A stretch of DNA of 64,000 bases from Candidatus Eiseniibacteriota bacterium (GCA_030622115.1 JAUXGN010000004.1:26469-90468); one strand, 5' to 3'; shown: positions 43,349 through 52,787, numbered from the stretch's first letter. Numbers and translations are program-made. The notes: generated from the sequence alone by a model not told the origin.

Positions 43349-43365
43349 TCCGTTTGACCGGCATG

Positions 43366-43394
43366 TTGACAGTTGCTCCGCTCGGTGCTAGCGT
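43366..43394 (+). promoter_or_regulatory. Sigma-70 promoter with extended -10 upstream of the CvpA gene
   Basis: TTGACA at 43366-43371 and TAGCGT at 43389-43394 with a 17-bp spacer; TGC immediately before the -10 makes an extended -10 element that would offset its two mismatches. Transcription would start near 43400. Confidence 0.6.
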
Positions 43395-43441
43395 GTCGCT
43401 CAAGCAGGTGAACCGTCCGCTTCCTCGAATGAGGGGGAACC

Positions 43442-44047
43442 ATGAACGTTGTTGACATAATCATAGGAGTGATTCTCCTCATAGGACTCGTATTCGGGCT
43501 CAAGCGCGGATTCGTTAGGACGCTGTTCGGACTGGCAGGGCTGTTTATCGGCGTCGTCGCCGCTGGGGCGAGCTTCGCGTATGCGGCTGAGAACGTGCTC
43601 TTCTTTCTCCCGGGAGATCGAGCGCCGGAGATTGTGAGTTTCATCATGATCTTCATGATCGTGTTCGGGACAGTCATCTTCACCGGTCAGCTGATTGCCA
43701 AGGCACTGAAGATGGCATCGCTCGGGTGGCTGGATCGATTGGCCGGGGGCCTGCTCGGTCTCATCATGGCGTCTCTGTGGACCGGCGTGTTCCTTCTCAT
43801 GGCTGTCATCGGTGGGTTGCACGAGGGACGCGCGCTCGTGAGTTCCAAGCTGGCGCCGCAGGTCTTCAGCGTCACTGATGTGATCGTGACTGTCATTCCG
43901 GAGGGTGTCCGTGGAGGCTTCGAGGAGGACTACAAGCGTCTGAGGGACAACTGGGAGAAGGCGAAGGTGCGGAAGAGGACGCGCCTTGCACTGATGGAGA
44001 CAGCACCGGGCGACCGGAAACGCGGCAGTGAGGTCATCACGATATAG
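43442..44047 (+). CDS. CvpA family membrane protein
   Basis: This 201-residue protein has four hydrophobic segments; the first two, IIIGVILLIGLVFGLKRGF and TLFGLAGLFIGVVAAGASFA, are the characteristic CvpA/colicin V production pattern. The C-terminal 60 residues are cytoplasmic and charged. Members act in the inner membrane; in enterobacteria CvpA contributes to envelope homeostasis. GGGGGAA precedes ATG 43442. The Clp-like gene follows by 28 bp, so the pair shares an mRNA. Confidence 0.85.
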   Translation: MNVVDIIIGVILLIGLVFGLKRGFVRTLFGLAGLFIGVVAAGASFAYAAENVLFFLPGDRAPEIVSFIMIFMIVFGTVIFTGQLIAKALKMASLGWLDRLAGGLLGLIMASLWTGVFLLMAVIGGLHEGRALVSSKLAPQVFSVTDVIVTVIPEGVRGGFEEDYKRLRDNWEKAKVRKRTRLALMETAPGDRKRGSEVITI

Positions 44048-44075
44048 TCTGGCGGACAGCACCGGAGGTGATCAC

Positions 44076-45947
44076 ATGGCGGATGATTCCGCGCAGGCGG
44101 AGAGCACATTGTCCGGGTCTTCGGACGGTGGGGATCACGCAGAGTCCGGCGGAAGCGCGGATGTCGATGTACTCCGTAGGCTGGGTGTGGACATCACGGA
44201 GATGGCTCTGGCTCAGGGCGTCCCCGATTTCGAGCTTTGGACCGATGAGATATCGCGCGTCAAGGAAGTACTCGAGAAGCGTGAGCGTCATGCCGCGATG
44301 CTTGTGGGGCCACACGGTGTCGGGAAGCGCGGGCTCGTGTTCGCCCTTGCGATCCAGATAGCCGAGGGCGATGCTCCGCCGCACGTTGTGGGTCGACGGA
44401 TCATAGAACTGCCGTTTCACCGTGTGCTTGCGAACGTACACCAGCCCGGTGACTTTGAACGGTTGGTGTTTGCGGCGATGCGGCAGGCGGCCTCGCAGGA
44501 GGACACCATCCTCCTCATGAACAACTTCCCGGCCTTCCTGGGCGTGAGTGGCGGTTCGAAGACGCTTTTCGACGCATCCTACGCGGTGGAGATGGCGTGC
44601 CAGCAGCCGGGGCTCTATCTCCTGGGCGCGGCCACGCCCACTCTCTACAAGGCGGCAATGAACACGCTGCCATGGCTGGAGCGCGCGTTCTCAGTTGTTT
44701 CCATCTCGGAACCGGAGCGGGGGGCTGTCCTCGCGCTCCTCGGGAAAGTGGCCGAGATCTTGGCTGAGTATCACGGTGTGACAATTGGAGAGGACGCTAT
44801 CACATCGGCCGTGGATCTCTCCGGTTACTACGTCAAGGAGAGAGTCCTGCCGGGCAAGGCCATGGAACTGCTCGACGAGGCCGCAGCAAAGGCCGTGTCT
44901 TCCGCTCCGCGAGATGCGGGGCGCCCACGTCTGGACGCGGCGCATGTTGCCGCGGCCCTCTCGCACTGGATCGGCATCCCACCCGACAAGCTGGCCGGCG
45001 CGGTCAACCACGAACTCCTGGACCTCGAGGATTCGCTGATGAAGCGAGTCAAAGGTCAGGATTTCTGCATCAGGAGATTGGCCGACGTCATCCGCGTCTC
45101 GAGGCTGGGTCTGAACGCCAATCCAGAGAGGCCGGACGGTGTCTTCTTGTTTGTGGGGCCGTCAGGTGTAGGCAAGAGCGAGCTGGCACGGGCGCTGGCC
45201 GAGGAACTCTACGGCTCGTCAGCCCGGTTGTTCGAGTTCAACATGACGAGCTACAGTGATGAAGATGGTCTGGCTCGACTCGTTGGCCTGCATCTGGGTG
45301 AACTCGATCATCCCGGCGACCTCACGGCCGTTGTTGAGCGCTATCCCCACTGCGTGATTGTGTTTGAGCAGATCGAGCGTACGCACCGCGACGTTGCGGT
45401 GATGCTGATGCGGACGTTCCGCGAGGGTCGCTTTGTAGACAGCAGTGGCGACGAGGTCTGCTTCTCGAACACAGTCATGATTATGACATCGAATTCCGAG
45501 AATCTTGTGCCGCGGGAAGAGGAGGAGGGGACGGTCGGGTTTGGGGCGACACCTCCCGGTCCCAACGACGAGCGGTATTCCAGGGAGGTCAGAGAGGCGA
45601 TAGAGGAGTTCTTCCCGGCCGAGTTCATGGAGGGTGTCGACGAGGTTCTGATCTTCGATCCACTGAGCGACATTGCGCTCCGGGAGATCGTCAAGATCCA
45701 CCTCGATGACATCGCCGCACGCCTTGCAGAGCGATCGGTTGCACTCGAGGTATCGGACGAGGCGGTCGCCATGATCCTGGACAAGGGCCACAGCAGAGAA
45801 TACGGCGCGAGAAATCTCGGTCGGACAGTCGAGGGCCTGGTTCTGAGGCCCGTGGCCCGGTTCCTGCTGGCGAATCCTGCCGCCGCGACGGTGAGACTCC
45901 GCGTCGTCGAGGGTGAGATCGAAGTAGGCGAGGGCTTGGGCGCGTAG
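44076..45947 (+). CDS. Clp/Hsp100-like double-AAA protein with degenerate motifs
   Basis: The product is 623 residues from ATG 44076. Two AAA modules align with ClpA/ClpB. In the first, Walker A reads GPHGVGKRG (usually GVGKTA), Walker B ILLMNNFP has lost the DE pair, and the arginine-finger region reads ERAF. In the second, Walker A GPSGVGKSE is intact, but Walker B is VIVFEQIERTH (E-Q instead of D-E), the pore loop is GLHLGELD instead of GYVG, and the conserved NRID arginine is replaced (EGVDEV). Sensor 1 (MTSN) and sensor 2 (GARNL) remain. No M-domain or ClpP loop is visible. I infer a non-threading, ATP-binding scaffold or regulator. Its gene follows the CvpA gene. Confidence 0.75.
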   Translation: MADDSAQAESTLSGSSDGGDHAESGGSADVDVLRRLGVDITEMALAQGVPDFELWTDEISRVKEVLEKRERHAAMLVGPHGVGKRGLVFALAIQIAEGDAPPHVVGRRIIELPFHRVLANVHQPGDFERLVFAAMRQAASQEDTILLMNNFPAFLGVSGGSKTLFDASYAVEMACQQPGLYLLGAATPTLYKAAMNTLPWLERAFSVVSISEPERGAVLALLGKVAEILAEYHGVTIGEDAITSAVDLSGYYVKERVLPGKAMELLDEAAAKAVSSAPRDAGRPRLDAAHVAAALSHWIGIPPDKLAGAVNHELLDLEDSLMKRVKGQDFCIRRLADVIRVSRLGLNANPERPDGVFLFVGPSGVGKSELARALAEELYGSSARLFEFNMTSYSDEDGLARLVGLHLGELDHPGDLTAVVERYPHCVIVFEQIERTHRDVAVMLMRTFREGRFVDSSGDEVCFSNTVMIMTSNSENLVPREEEEGTVGFGATPPGPNDERYSREVREAIEEFFPAEFMEGVDEVLIFDPLSDIALREIVKIHLDDIAARLAERSVALEVSDEAVAMILDKGHSREYGARNLGRTVEGLVLRPVARFLLANPAAATVRLRVVEGEIEVGEGLGA

Positions 45948-45971
45948 TATCCACCGGGGAGGTTCTGAACC

Positions 45972-47411
45972 TTGCAGATGCTGATAGGTGGTCGGAGTGT
46001 CACGTGTGACCGCGTCACGGAGGTTGTGAATCCCTACGATTCCTCAGTTATCGACACCGTTCCAGCGGCAGGAGAAGACGAGGTCCTGCGCGCGATTCTA
46101 GCGGCCGAGGCGGGCGCCGAGACGATGAGGCTCCTTCCGCGCGTCGAGCGTTCCGCCATCCTGAACCGAACGGCCCGCGCCCTCGATGCCGACAAGGACG
46201 ATCTCGCACAGCTTCTGGCAGCGGAAGTCGGCAAGACTCTACGTGAAGCGCGCGGTGAGGTGTCCCGGGCTGTTCAGACATTCACCCTCGCGGCCGAAGA
46301 GGCGCGGAGGCTCGCCGGGGAGATCGTTCCGTTCGACGGAGCTCCGACCGGCGTCGGTCGTTTCGGATTTTACCTGCGCGTACCGCTCGGCATCGTGATT
46401 GCCATCACCCCGTTCAACTTCCCACTCAATCTGGCTGCCCACAAGGTTGCGCCGGCGATCGCAGGCGGAAACGCCGTGATCCTGAAACCCGCATCCGTGG
46501 CGCCGCTGACTGCCATCAGGCTGGGGGAGGTTCTTATCGAGGCCGGTATGCCCAAGGAGGCGCTGAGCGTCGTAACGGGCTCAGGCTCGGTCGTCGGGAA
46601 TCTCCTCGTGAACGACCCGCGTCCACGCATGGTGACCTTCACCGGAAGCGCCGAGGTCGGCAGGCGGATCCTGGAAAAGGCGGGGCTCAAGAAGACGGCA
46701 ATGGAACTCGGCTCGAACTCGGCCGTCATTGTGGCCGCTGATGCAAATGTGGAAGAGGCCGCCGAGCGGTCGATGCTGGGAGCGTTCGCGCTCGCCGGGC
46801 AGGTTTGCATCTCGGTACAGAGGGTTCTTGTGGCTGAGAGCGTATTCGAGAGATTCATGGAGCGAGCAGTTCGGGTCGCGGAGGGTCTGAAGGTCGGAGA
46901 CCAGCTGGCCGCAGGCACAGATATTGGTCCGATGATCGACGAGACTGAGGCCACGCGCGCGGAGAGCTGGATCGAAGAAGCAGTCGCGGGCGGCGCCGAA
47001 CTCGTGACGGGGGGCAAGAGGACCGGCAGCATCATGACTCCGGCCGTGCTCACGAAAGTGGCCGAGGAGGCGATGATCTGGAAGGACGAGGCGTTTGCAC
47101 CCCTTGTCTCCGTGCGGGCCTACCGGGACCTCGATCAGGCGATAGACCTCGTCAACGGCTCGCGGTACGGACTGCAGGCCGGCATCTACACACAGGATCT
47201 AAATGATGCATTGAGGGCGGCCCACGAGATCAGATGTGGCGGCGTGATGATCAACGATGTTCCCACATTCAGAGTGGACCTCATGCCGTACGGTGGAGAG
47301 AAGGAGAGCGGTACGGGCCGCGAGGGCCCGAAATACGCCATAGAAGAGATGACCGAGATCAGGACGATCGGGATCAGACACGCGCGTGGGCCGGGGAGCG
47401 GGCAAGGCTAG
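45972..47411 (+). CDS. Aldehyde dehydrogenase (GAPN/lactaldehyde type)
   Basis: This 479-residue NAD(P)-dependent dehydrogenase contains PLGIVIAITPFNFPLN, the cofactor loop FTGSAEVGRRILEKAG, the glutamate region MELGSNSAVIV and the catalytic cysteine in GQVCISVQR. The variant ELGSNS, instead of ELGGNN, is typical of phosphorylated or hydroxylated aldehyde-using subfamilies. TTG 45972 is chosen because GGGGAGG lies 9 bp upstream; ATG 45978 is an alternative. The substrate is not identifiable. It is separated from the Clp-like gene by 24 bp. Confidence 0.85.
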   Translation: MQMLIGGRSVTCDRVTEVVNPYDSSVIDTVPAAGEDEVLRAILAAEAGAETMRLLPRVERSAILNRTARALDADKDDLAQLLAAEVGKTLREARGEVSRAVQTFTLAAEEARRLAGEIVPFDGAPTGVGRFGFYLRVPLGIVIAITPFNFPLNLAAHKVAPAIAGGNAVILKPASVAPLTAIRLGEVLIEAGMPKEALSVVTGSGSVVGNLLVNDPRPRMVTFTGSAEVGRRILEKAGLKKTAMELGSNSAVIVAADANVEEAAERSMLGAFALAGQVCISVQRVLVAESVFERFMERAVRVAEGLKVGDQLAAGTDIGPMIDETEATRAESWIEEAVAGGAELVTGGKRTGSIMTPAVLTKVAEEAMIWKDEAFAPLVSVRAYRDLDQAIDLVNGSRYGLQAGIYTQDLNDALRAAHEIRCGGVMINDVPTFRVDLMPYGGEKESGTGREGPKYAIEEMTEIRTIGIRHARGPGSGQG

Positions 47412-47498
47412 TCTCGGCTGGCGCGGATTAGAGCGTACTCAACCGGCTGGGTGGGTCACCATGTACCCATGCGTTCCCTCTCGTTGGTCGAATTACGC

Positions 47499-47527
47499 TT
47501 GACATGGAGGCTTCTCCATCATATCTT
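47499..47527 (+). promoter_or_regulatory. Sigma-70 promoter of tRNA-Val and possibly infC
   Basis: TTGACA at 47499-47504 and TATCTT at 47522-47527 are separated by 17 bp. Transcription would begin near 47534, about 40 bases before the tRNA. A small hairpin TCCGGC/GCCGGA lies between. Confidence 0.75.
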
Positions 47528-47574
47528 CAAGGTTTGAGAACAGGTAGGTTTCCGGCTCAGTTGGCCGGATAGAT

Positions 47575-47652
<78 letters not shown>

Positions 47653-47838
47653 CAGCTCATATACGAAGAAGAAGCATCTCGCTTCTCACCTTGAGGGCTT
47701 GACCAAAGACCCGAAGAGGTTGTGAAGGTCCAGTCGGGAACGGCGTGTTCCAGGCTGCTGCTACGGGGTGCACATAGATGCATCCCGTTTTTCTTGTACC
47801 TGTCTGTCGGCCAAGGCCGGCACTGGGGAGGAGGCAAG
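47653..47838 (+). promoter_or_regulatory. Leader of the infC-rpmI-rplT operon
   Basis: No other promoter is visible, so infC may be read from the promoter at 47499 through tRNA-Val. A hairpin AGAAGC/GCTTCT (47670-47686) follows the tRNA and a full intrinsic terminator lies at 47763-47792. This arrangement suits the L20- or other leader-binding attenuation known for this operon in other bacteria. Confidence 0.6.
47763..47792 (+). terminator. Intrinsic terminator (attenuator) in the infC leader
   Basis: ACGGGGTGCA (47763-47772) pairs with TGCATCCCGT (47779-47788) with one G-T pair, 6-base loop CATAGA, then TTTTT. It lies 47 bp before the infC start and would stop transcription before the operon unless read through. 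Confidence 0.85.
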
Positions 47839-48396
47839 TTGGCGACACAGGCTCCGCGTATCAACCGGAGGATCCGGATCCCGCAGGTTCGCGTCGTTGA
47901 TGGAGACGGCGGCCAGCTGGGAATCCTGCCTACGTCTGAAGCGCTGGCCCTTGCAGAGGAGCGCGGGTTGGACCTTGTCGAAGTATCACCCAAGGCGAGG
48001 CCCCCGGTCTGCAAGATAATGGACTATGGCAAGTACATGTACGAGCAGAGCAAGAAAGCGAAGGAAGCGAAAAAGCGACAGCACGTCACGCACGTGAAAG
48101 AGGTGAAGATGCGGCCGAAGATTGAGCCGCATGACTACGATTTCAAGATGCGTCACGCGCGGCAGTTCCTCGAGGCCGGGGACAAGGTGAAGTGCACGGT
48201 CATCTTCAGGGGACGTGAGTTGGCACACAAGGACCGCGGTGTCGTGCTGATGAAGAAACTGGCCGAGGATCTGGAGGACATCGCGATCGTCGAGGTCTCG
48301 CTTCGTTCAGAGGGGAGAAGTATGGTGATGGTGGTGAGCCCCAAGCCGGGCGCCAAGAAACAGGAGCGTGGGAGCAAAGAAAATGCCGAAGATTAA
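47839..48396 (+). CDS. infC: Translation initiation factor IF-3
   Basis: The product is about 185 residues from TTG 47839 with a long purine-rich site (GGGGAGGAGG) upstream; the frame is open further but sequence before it is leader RNA. The N-domain ([20 protein letters not shown]) and C-domain ([20 protein letters not shown], then [12 protein letters not shown]) are full length. It binds the 30S subunit and controls start-codon fidelity; a rare start codon fits its known autoregulation in E. coli. The next gene begins inside its 3' end. Confidence 0.96.
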   Translation: MATQAPRINRRIRIPQVRVVDGDGGQLGILPTSEALALAEERGLDLVEVSPKARPPVCKIMDYGKYMYEQSKKAKEAKKRQHVTHVKEVKMRPKIEPHDYDFKMRHARQFLEAGDKVKCTVIFRGRELAHKDRGVVLMKKLAEDLEDIAIVEVSLRSEGRSMVMVVSPKPGAKKQERGSKENAED

Positions 48397-48577
48397 GACT
48401 CACAGAGGCGCTGCGAAGCGATTCAAGCGCACAGCCAGTGGGAAGATCAGGCGCAACAGGGCGTACACGGGACACTTCTTCATCCGCAAGGGAAGTTCGC
48501 AGAAGCGGAATCTACGGAAGGCCGCGTACGTGAGCGATGCTGACCAGGGCCGCGTTGATAGGATGCTGCCGAAGTAG
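48383..48577 (+). CDS. rpmI: 50S ribosomal protein L35
   Basis: This 64-residue protein begins [20 protein letters not shown] and ends RVDRMLPK, matching L35. ATG 48383 lies 14 bases inside the infC 3' end, which makes translation coupled. The GTG at 48368 would add five residues but the MPK start is universal in this family. Confidence 0.96.
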   Translation: MPKIKTHRGAAKRFKRTASGKIRRNRAYTGHFFIRKGSSQKRNLRKAAYVSDADQGRVDRMLPK

Positions 48578-48617
48578 GTGACACATGCGGTAACACGCAG
48601 GAAAGGAATCACGGCCG

Positions 48618-48980
48618 ATGTCGAGGTCTAGAGGAGCGCCAGCATCACGTCGGCGCAGAAAGAAGATACTGAAGGCCGCAAAGGGCTATCGCGGCGGAAG
48701 AAGCAAACTCCTACGCACCGCTACGGAGACGGTCCACAGGGCCGGTCAGTATGCGTACAGGGACAGGCGTAGGCGCAAGGGCGACATGCGCAGGCTGTGG
48801 ATCATTCGGATCAACGCCGGTGCTCGCATACACGGTCTCTCATACAGCAAGTTCATGTATGGACTCAAAGAGGCCAGCGTAGAGGTCGACAGGAAGATGC
48901 TCGCGGAGATGGCCACCAACGACGCGGTTGGTTTTGCGAGACTTGCCGAAATCGCGAAGGGAAGCCTGGAGCAGGTGTAG
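48618..48980 (+). CDS. rplT: 50S ribosomal protein L20
   Basis: This 120-residue protein begins [20 protein letters not shown] and contains [32 protein letters not shown] and [18 protein letters not shown], the L20 signature. It binds 23S rRNA during early 50S assembly and, in other bacteria, represses its own operon. It is 40 bp past L35. Confidence 0.97.
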   Translation: MSRSRGAPASRRRRKKILKAAKGYRGGRSKLLRTATETVHRAGQYAYRDRRRRKGDMRRLWIIRINAGARIHGLSYSKFMYGLKEASVEVDRKMLAEMATNDAVGFARLAEIAKGSLEQV

Positions 48981-49003
48981 CGATCACAGGCGGAGGTAGA
49001 CGC

Positions 49004-50008
49004 GTGATCGATCGGCTGGAAAAGCTGAGAGGCGAGGCCAGAAAGCAGTTCGAGTCAGCGGCGAATGAAAAGGAACTCGAAGATGTGCGAGTTCTGTTTC
49101 TCGGGCGCAAGAGCGAGCTGAATCTGGCCGCGCGTGGTTTGGGCAAGCTGCCGCCTGATGAGCGGCGGCTTGTCGGCAAGGCCGTCAACCAGATCAAGAA
49201 TGAGCTGGCGGCGTTTCTTGGCGAGGCCAAGGAGCGTCTTGCCGGCGGTGGGGGCGGGCCCGGGCTCGATCTGACGCTTCCCGGACGATCTCCGTGGGTC
49301 GGTCGCAAACATCCGATCACAAGGACGCTCGAGCAGCTTGAGGATATCTTCAAGAGGCTCGGTTTCGAGGTCGCGCTCGGTCCGCATGTGGAAGACGACT
49401 TCCACAACTTCGAAGCATTGAATTTCCCCAAGGACCATCCGGCGCGTGACGCGCACGATACCTTCTACGTAGAGGGCGGCGGGCTCCTGAGAACACACAC
49501 CTCCCCGGTGCAGATACGCGTCATGCAGACGAGGAAGCCGCCGATCCGTATCATCGCGCCCGGGCGGGTCTTCAGAAACGAGACGCCCGATGCATCTCAC
49601 GGCTCAGAGTTCTTCCAGCTGGAGGGGCTCTACGTGGACAAGAACGTCTCCTTTGGGGAGCTCAAGGGCGTTCTCATCAAGTTTCTGAGAGAACTGTACG
49701 GAGACGATGTTGGTGTTCGCCTGCGACCGGGTTTCTTCCCGTTCACCGAGCCGTCGGCTGAGGTGGATGTCGAGTGCCGGATCTGCCATGGCAAGGGCTG
49801 CAGCGTCTGCAAGGACACCGGGTGGGTCGAACTCCTGGGTGCAGGAATGGTGGATCCGCGAGTCTTCAGGGCGGTCGGATACGATCCTGACGAAGTGAGC
49901 GGGTACGCATTTGGTCTTGGAGTTGACAGGATCTGCATGATGATGACGGGTGTCGATGACATCCGGCTCTTCCTGGAGAACGACCTCAGATTCCTGAGGC
50001 AGTTGTAG
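49004..50008 (+). CDS. pheS: Phenylalanine-tRNA ligase alpha subunit
   Basis: The product is 334 residues from GTG 49004 (GGAGG 7 bases upstream). The N-terminal coiled coil precedes the class II aminoacyl-tRNA synthetase core: motif 2 region RVFRNETPDASHGSEFFQLE, then FFPFTEPSAEVDV and motif 3 FGLGVDRICMM. It charges tRNA-Phe with the beta subunit encoded 18 bp downstream. A CX2C-type insert (CRICHGKGCSVCKDTGW) resembles zinc-binding inserts seen in some bacterial PheS proteins. Confidence 0.96.
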   Translation: MIDRLEKLRGEARKQFESAANEKELEDVRVLFLGRKSELNLAARGLGKLPPDERRLVGKAVNQIKNELAAFLGEAKERLAGGGGGPGLDLTLPGRSPWVGRKHPITRTLEQLEDIFKRLGFEVALGPHVEDDFHNFEALNFPKDHPARDAHDTFYVEGGGLLRTHTSPVQIRVMQTRKPPIRIIAPGRVFRNETPDASHGSEFFQLEGLYVDKNVSFGELKGVLIKFLRELYGDDVGVRLRPGFFPFTEPSAEVDVECRICHGKGCSVCKDTGWVELLGAGMVDPRVFRAVGYDPDEVSGYAFGLGVDRICMMMTGVDDIRLFLENDLRFLRQL

Positions 50009-50026
50009 GAGGCTCAAGCATAACTC

Positions 50027-52450
50027 ATGAAGGCTGGTCTGAAGTGGCTCAGGGACTACGTCGAAATCGAACTCTCCGCGTCTGAGCTGGCGGAGAGGTT
50101 GACGGAGACTCTCACGGAGACCGAGACCACGAACCTCCAGAGCGGGGGCGTGAGTGGTGTCGTCGCTGCTAGGATCGTGACTGTTGAGAAGCACCCGGAC
50201 GCGGACAAACTATCGGTCTGCGTGGTGGACTGGGGAGACGGATCGGACACGGTGGTCTGCGGCGCACCGAACGTGCAAGCCGGGATGATGTGTGCGCTCG
50301 CGCTGCCCGGCTCCACGATCACGGGAGGCCGGAGGATATCCGAAGCCACGCTTCGAGGTCTGCGGTCGTTTGGAATGCTTGTCTCCGAAGTGGAACTTGG
50401 CGTCGGGGATGACGCCGCCGGGATCATGGATCTTGGTCCGGACATCGAGTTGGGCGCCGACGTCATTGGGTTCCTCGGCACGAATGCGGACACCATCGAC
50501 GTCGACGTTCAGGCGAACAGGCCGGATTGCATGGGCGTGCTGGGGATAGCCAGAGAGGTGGCTGCGGCCACGGGGAGGGGACTTAAGCGCCCATCGTTCG
50601 AGCTTGCCGAATCCGCTCCAGAGACTGCCGGCATGATCGATGTGACGATAGAGGATGACCATGATTGCCCTCGGTATATCGCAAGAGTGATATCCGGGAT
50701 CAAGGTCGGCGAGTCGCCGGCATGGCTCAGGGAGCGTCTGGACAGCGTGGGCGTGCGCTCCATCAACAACATCGTCGATATCACCAATTTCGTGATGCTC
50801 GAATACGGTCAGCCTGTCCATGCTTTCGACTACGACAGGATCCACGATCACGCCATCTCCGTCAGAAGAGCACGCTCCGGGGAGAAACTCGTCACCTTGG
50901 ACGGTGAGGACAGGACGCTTGATCAATCACACCTCCTCATCTGTGACGGGGCCGGCCCGATCGCGCTGGCCGGGATAATGGGCGGGCAGACGAGCGAGGT
51001 CACCCAGACGACGAGCAATGTGCTTCTCGAGTGCGCCTGGTTCGATCCGTCAGTTGTGCGCAAGGGCGCCCAAGGTCTGGCTCTTCGGTCGGATGCTTCG
51101 CAGCGGTTTGAGCGGGGCGTCGATCCACTTGCGATGGACGAGGTTGCCGGCAGGGCGTGTGCTCTCATGTCGGATCTGGCCGGTGGAACGGTCAGGCGGG
51201 GGAGTGTCTCAGTCGGGAGCGGTTCCTACGAGCCCGTGAATATCCGGCTCTCCGTGGACAAGGTGCGACGGATGCTTGAGCCAAACGGGACAAGGGGCGA
51301 AGAGAGCGGACCCCGGCTCGACGCTGCCGCCGTGAGCGAACACCTGGAGGTCCTGGGCTTCCAGACGAAGGTCGATCCCGGCGACAGCGATATCCTGGTT
51401 GTGGCGGTTCCTTCCTGGCGACCTGATGTGACTGAGTCCGCCGATCTCATTGAGGAGATCGCCCGGTCGAGCGGCTACGACCGCGTGAAGGCGTTGGTTC
51501 CGTACCAGTCTCTCTCTCCGGTGAGAGATGAGGCCAGGGACGCGCGCGGGCATATCCGTGACATCATGGTGAGGCTCGGGCTCTTCGAAATCATCACAAG
51601 CTCCTTCATGGCCGAAGGGGCCGGTGAGCGCGCCGGTGTCGATGGTTCCGTCGAGGCGATCGTCCTGGCGAATCCCGTGAACAAGGAGATGCCTCTTCTC
51701 AGGACCTCCCTGATGCCCGGGTTGCTGGAGGTGGTGCGCACGAACGCGAATGCGAGTCAGAAGGCGATACGAGTATTCGAGATCGGCAAGGTGTTTCGCC
51801 GTGACGGCAAGGCGATCGAGGAACAGTGGATCATGGCCGGCGCCCTCTGGGGGCTGGCTGAGCGACCGTCCTGGGGAAGCAGCGCAAGGGCCGTCGATTT
51901 CTACGACGCCAAGGGGCTTATCGAGGCGTTGGGAAGGGAGCTCAAGGTTGACACCCTTGAAGCCTCCTGCTACGATAGCGCAATACTGGATGAGGGGGCC
52001 TCAGCCCGCCTGTCGGCCGGGGGAAGCCCCGTCGGGCATGTGGGGACCGTCTCGCAGAGATCGGCGGAGAGCTGGGGAATTCCCGACGGCGTCATCGTTT
52101 TCGAACTAGACATGGGCGCCCTTTCCACGAAGTACACAGCCGAGGGTAGATACGAGGACTTGCCTCGCTATCCTGCCAGCGGGCGTGACCTTGCCCTGGT
52201 CGTGGATGTCGGCGTGGCGGCCGGTGAGATCCTGGGCGAGATTCGACGGTGTGGAGGCGAGCTTCTCGTAGACATGAGCATATTCGATGTCTACGCCGGA
52301 AAGCAGCTTCCCGCCGGCAAGAAGAGCGTTGGGATATCGCTCAAGTACAGATCACGTGAACGCACATTGACGGACGAAGAGGTGGACAGGTCACACGAAC
52401 TGATCGTGAAGCGCCTGACGGAAAGGTTTACCGCAACCCTGCGCGAGTAG
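50027..52450 (+). CDS. pheT: Phenylalanine-tRNA ligase beta subunit
   Basis: This 807-residue protein has the N-terminal tRNA-binding OB domain (ARIVTVEKHPDADKLSVCVV), the B3/B4 editing region, B5 and a C-terminal ferredoxin-fold anticodon-binding domain ending KYRSRERTLTDEEVDRSHE. GDPLAM-like RGVDPLAMDEV and the class II remnant are in order. Its length is normal. It completes the alpha2-beta2 enzyme. The downstream small coiled-coil gene starts 16 bp after. Confidence 0.96.
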   Translation: MKAGLKWLRDYVEIELSASELAERLTETLTETETTNLQSGGVSGVVAARIVTVEKHPDADKLSVCVVDWGDGSDTVVCGAPNVQAGMMCALALPGSTITGGRRISEATLRGLRSFGMLVSEVELGVGDDAAGIMDLGPDIELGADVIGFLGTNADTIDVDVQANRPDCMGVLGIAREVAAATGRGLKRPSFELAESAPETAGMIDVTIEDDHDCPRYIARVISGIKVGESPAWLRERLDSVGVRSINNIVDITNFVMLEYGQPVHAFDYDRIHDHAISVRRARSGEKLVTLDGEDRTLDQSHLLICDGAGPIALAGIMGGQTSEVTQTTSNVLLECAWFDPSVVRKGAQGLALRSDASQRFERGVDPLAMDEVAGRACALMSDLAGGTVRRGSVSVGSGSYEPVNIRLSVDKVRRMLEPNGTRGEESGPRLDAAAVSEHLEVLGFQTKVDPGDSDILVVAVPSWRPDVTESADLIEEIARSSGYDRVKALVPYQSLSPVRDEARDARGHIRDIMVRLGLFEIITSSFMAEGAGERAGVDGSVEAIVLANPVNKEMPLLRTSLMPGLLEVVRTNANASQKAIRVFEIGKVFRRDGKAIEEQWIMAGALWGLAERPSWGSSARAVDFYDAKGLIEALGRELKVDTLEASCYDSAILDEGASARLSAGGSPVGHVGTVSQRSAESWGIPDGVIVFELDMGALSTKYTAEGRYEDLPRYPASGRDLALVVDVGVAAGEILGEIRRCGGELLVDMSIFDVYAGKQLPAGKKSVGISLKYRSRERTLTDEEVDRSHELIVKRLTERFTATLRE

Positions 52451-52466
52451 GGTGTTACGGAGTATC

Positions 52467-52706
52467 ATGGCGATGCAGTTGCCCGGACTGGACGAACTCG
52501 AAGTGCTCGTCAAGAGGGCCGTCGATGAGATAGGACGGCTTAAGGGCGAGAATGTCGAGCTCAGTGCCAGGCTCCGAAGTTTGGGAAAGGAGATAGATGA
52601 CCTTGCGGCGCAGCTCGAAGGCGTCGCATCGGGTCAGAAGATCGATTCCAGGAAGAGGAAGAGGATCGAAAAGAGGCTCGAGTCCATAGTTGGGAAGTTG
52701 GGCTGA
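52467..52706 (+). CDS. Small coiled-coil protein, ZapB-like
   Basis: This 79-residue protein is almost all heptad-repeat coiled coil (LDELEVLVKRAVDEIGRLKG, RLRSLGKEIDDLAAQL). Its place before zapA and after pheT matches the position of ZapB-like division proteins in other bacteria. ATG 52467 is chosen, with GGAG four bases upstream; GTG 52452 and ATG 52473 are possible. It is probably an accessory division protein of the FtsZ ring; homology is too short to prove. Confidence 0.65.
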   Translation: MAMQLPGLDELEVLVKRAVDEIGRLKGENVELSARLRSLGKEIDDLAAQLEGVASGQKIDSRKRKRIEKRLESIVGKLG

Positions 52707-52787
52707 GATTCAGTGCCCTGCCAAACGCATCGGTGGTACTGATTGCGTGTGGAGTATGTAGTCCCGGGATGCGAGGCCGGGCAGGAT

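Noticed and set aside
47412-47498. TGGGT/ACCCA inverted repeat after the aldehyde dehydrogenase gene as terminator.
   Set aside because: The stem is only five base pairs and no T-run follows; nothing else is evident in this gap apart from the tRNA promoter.
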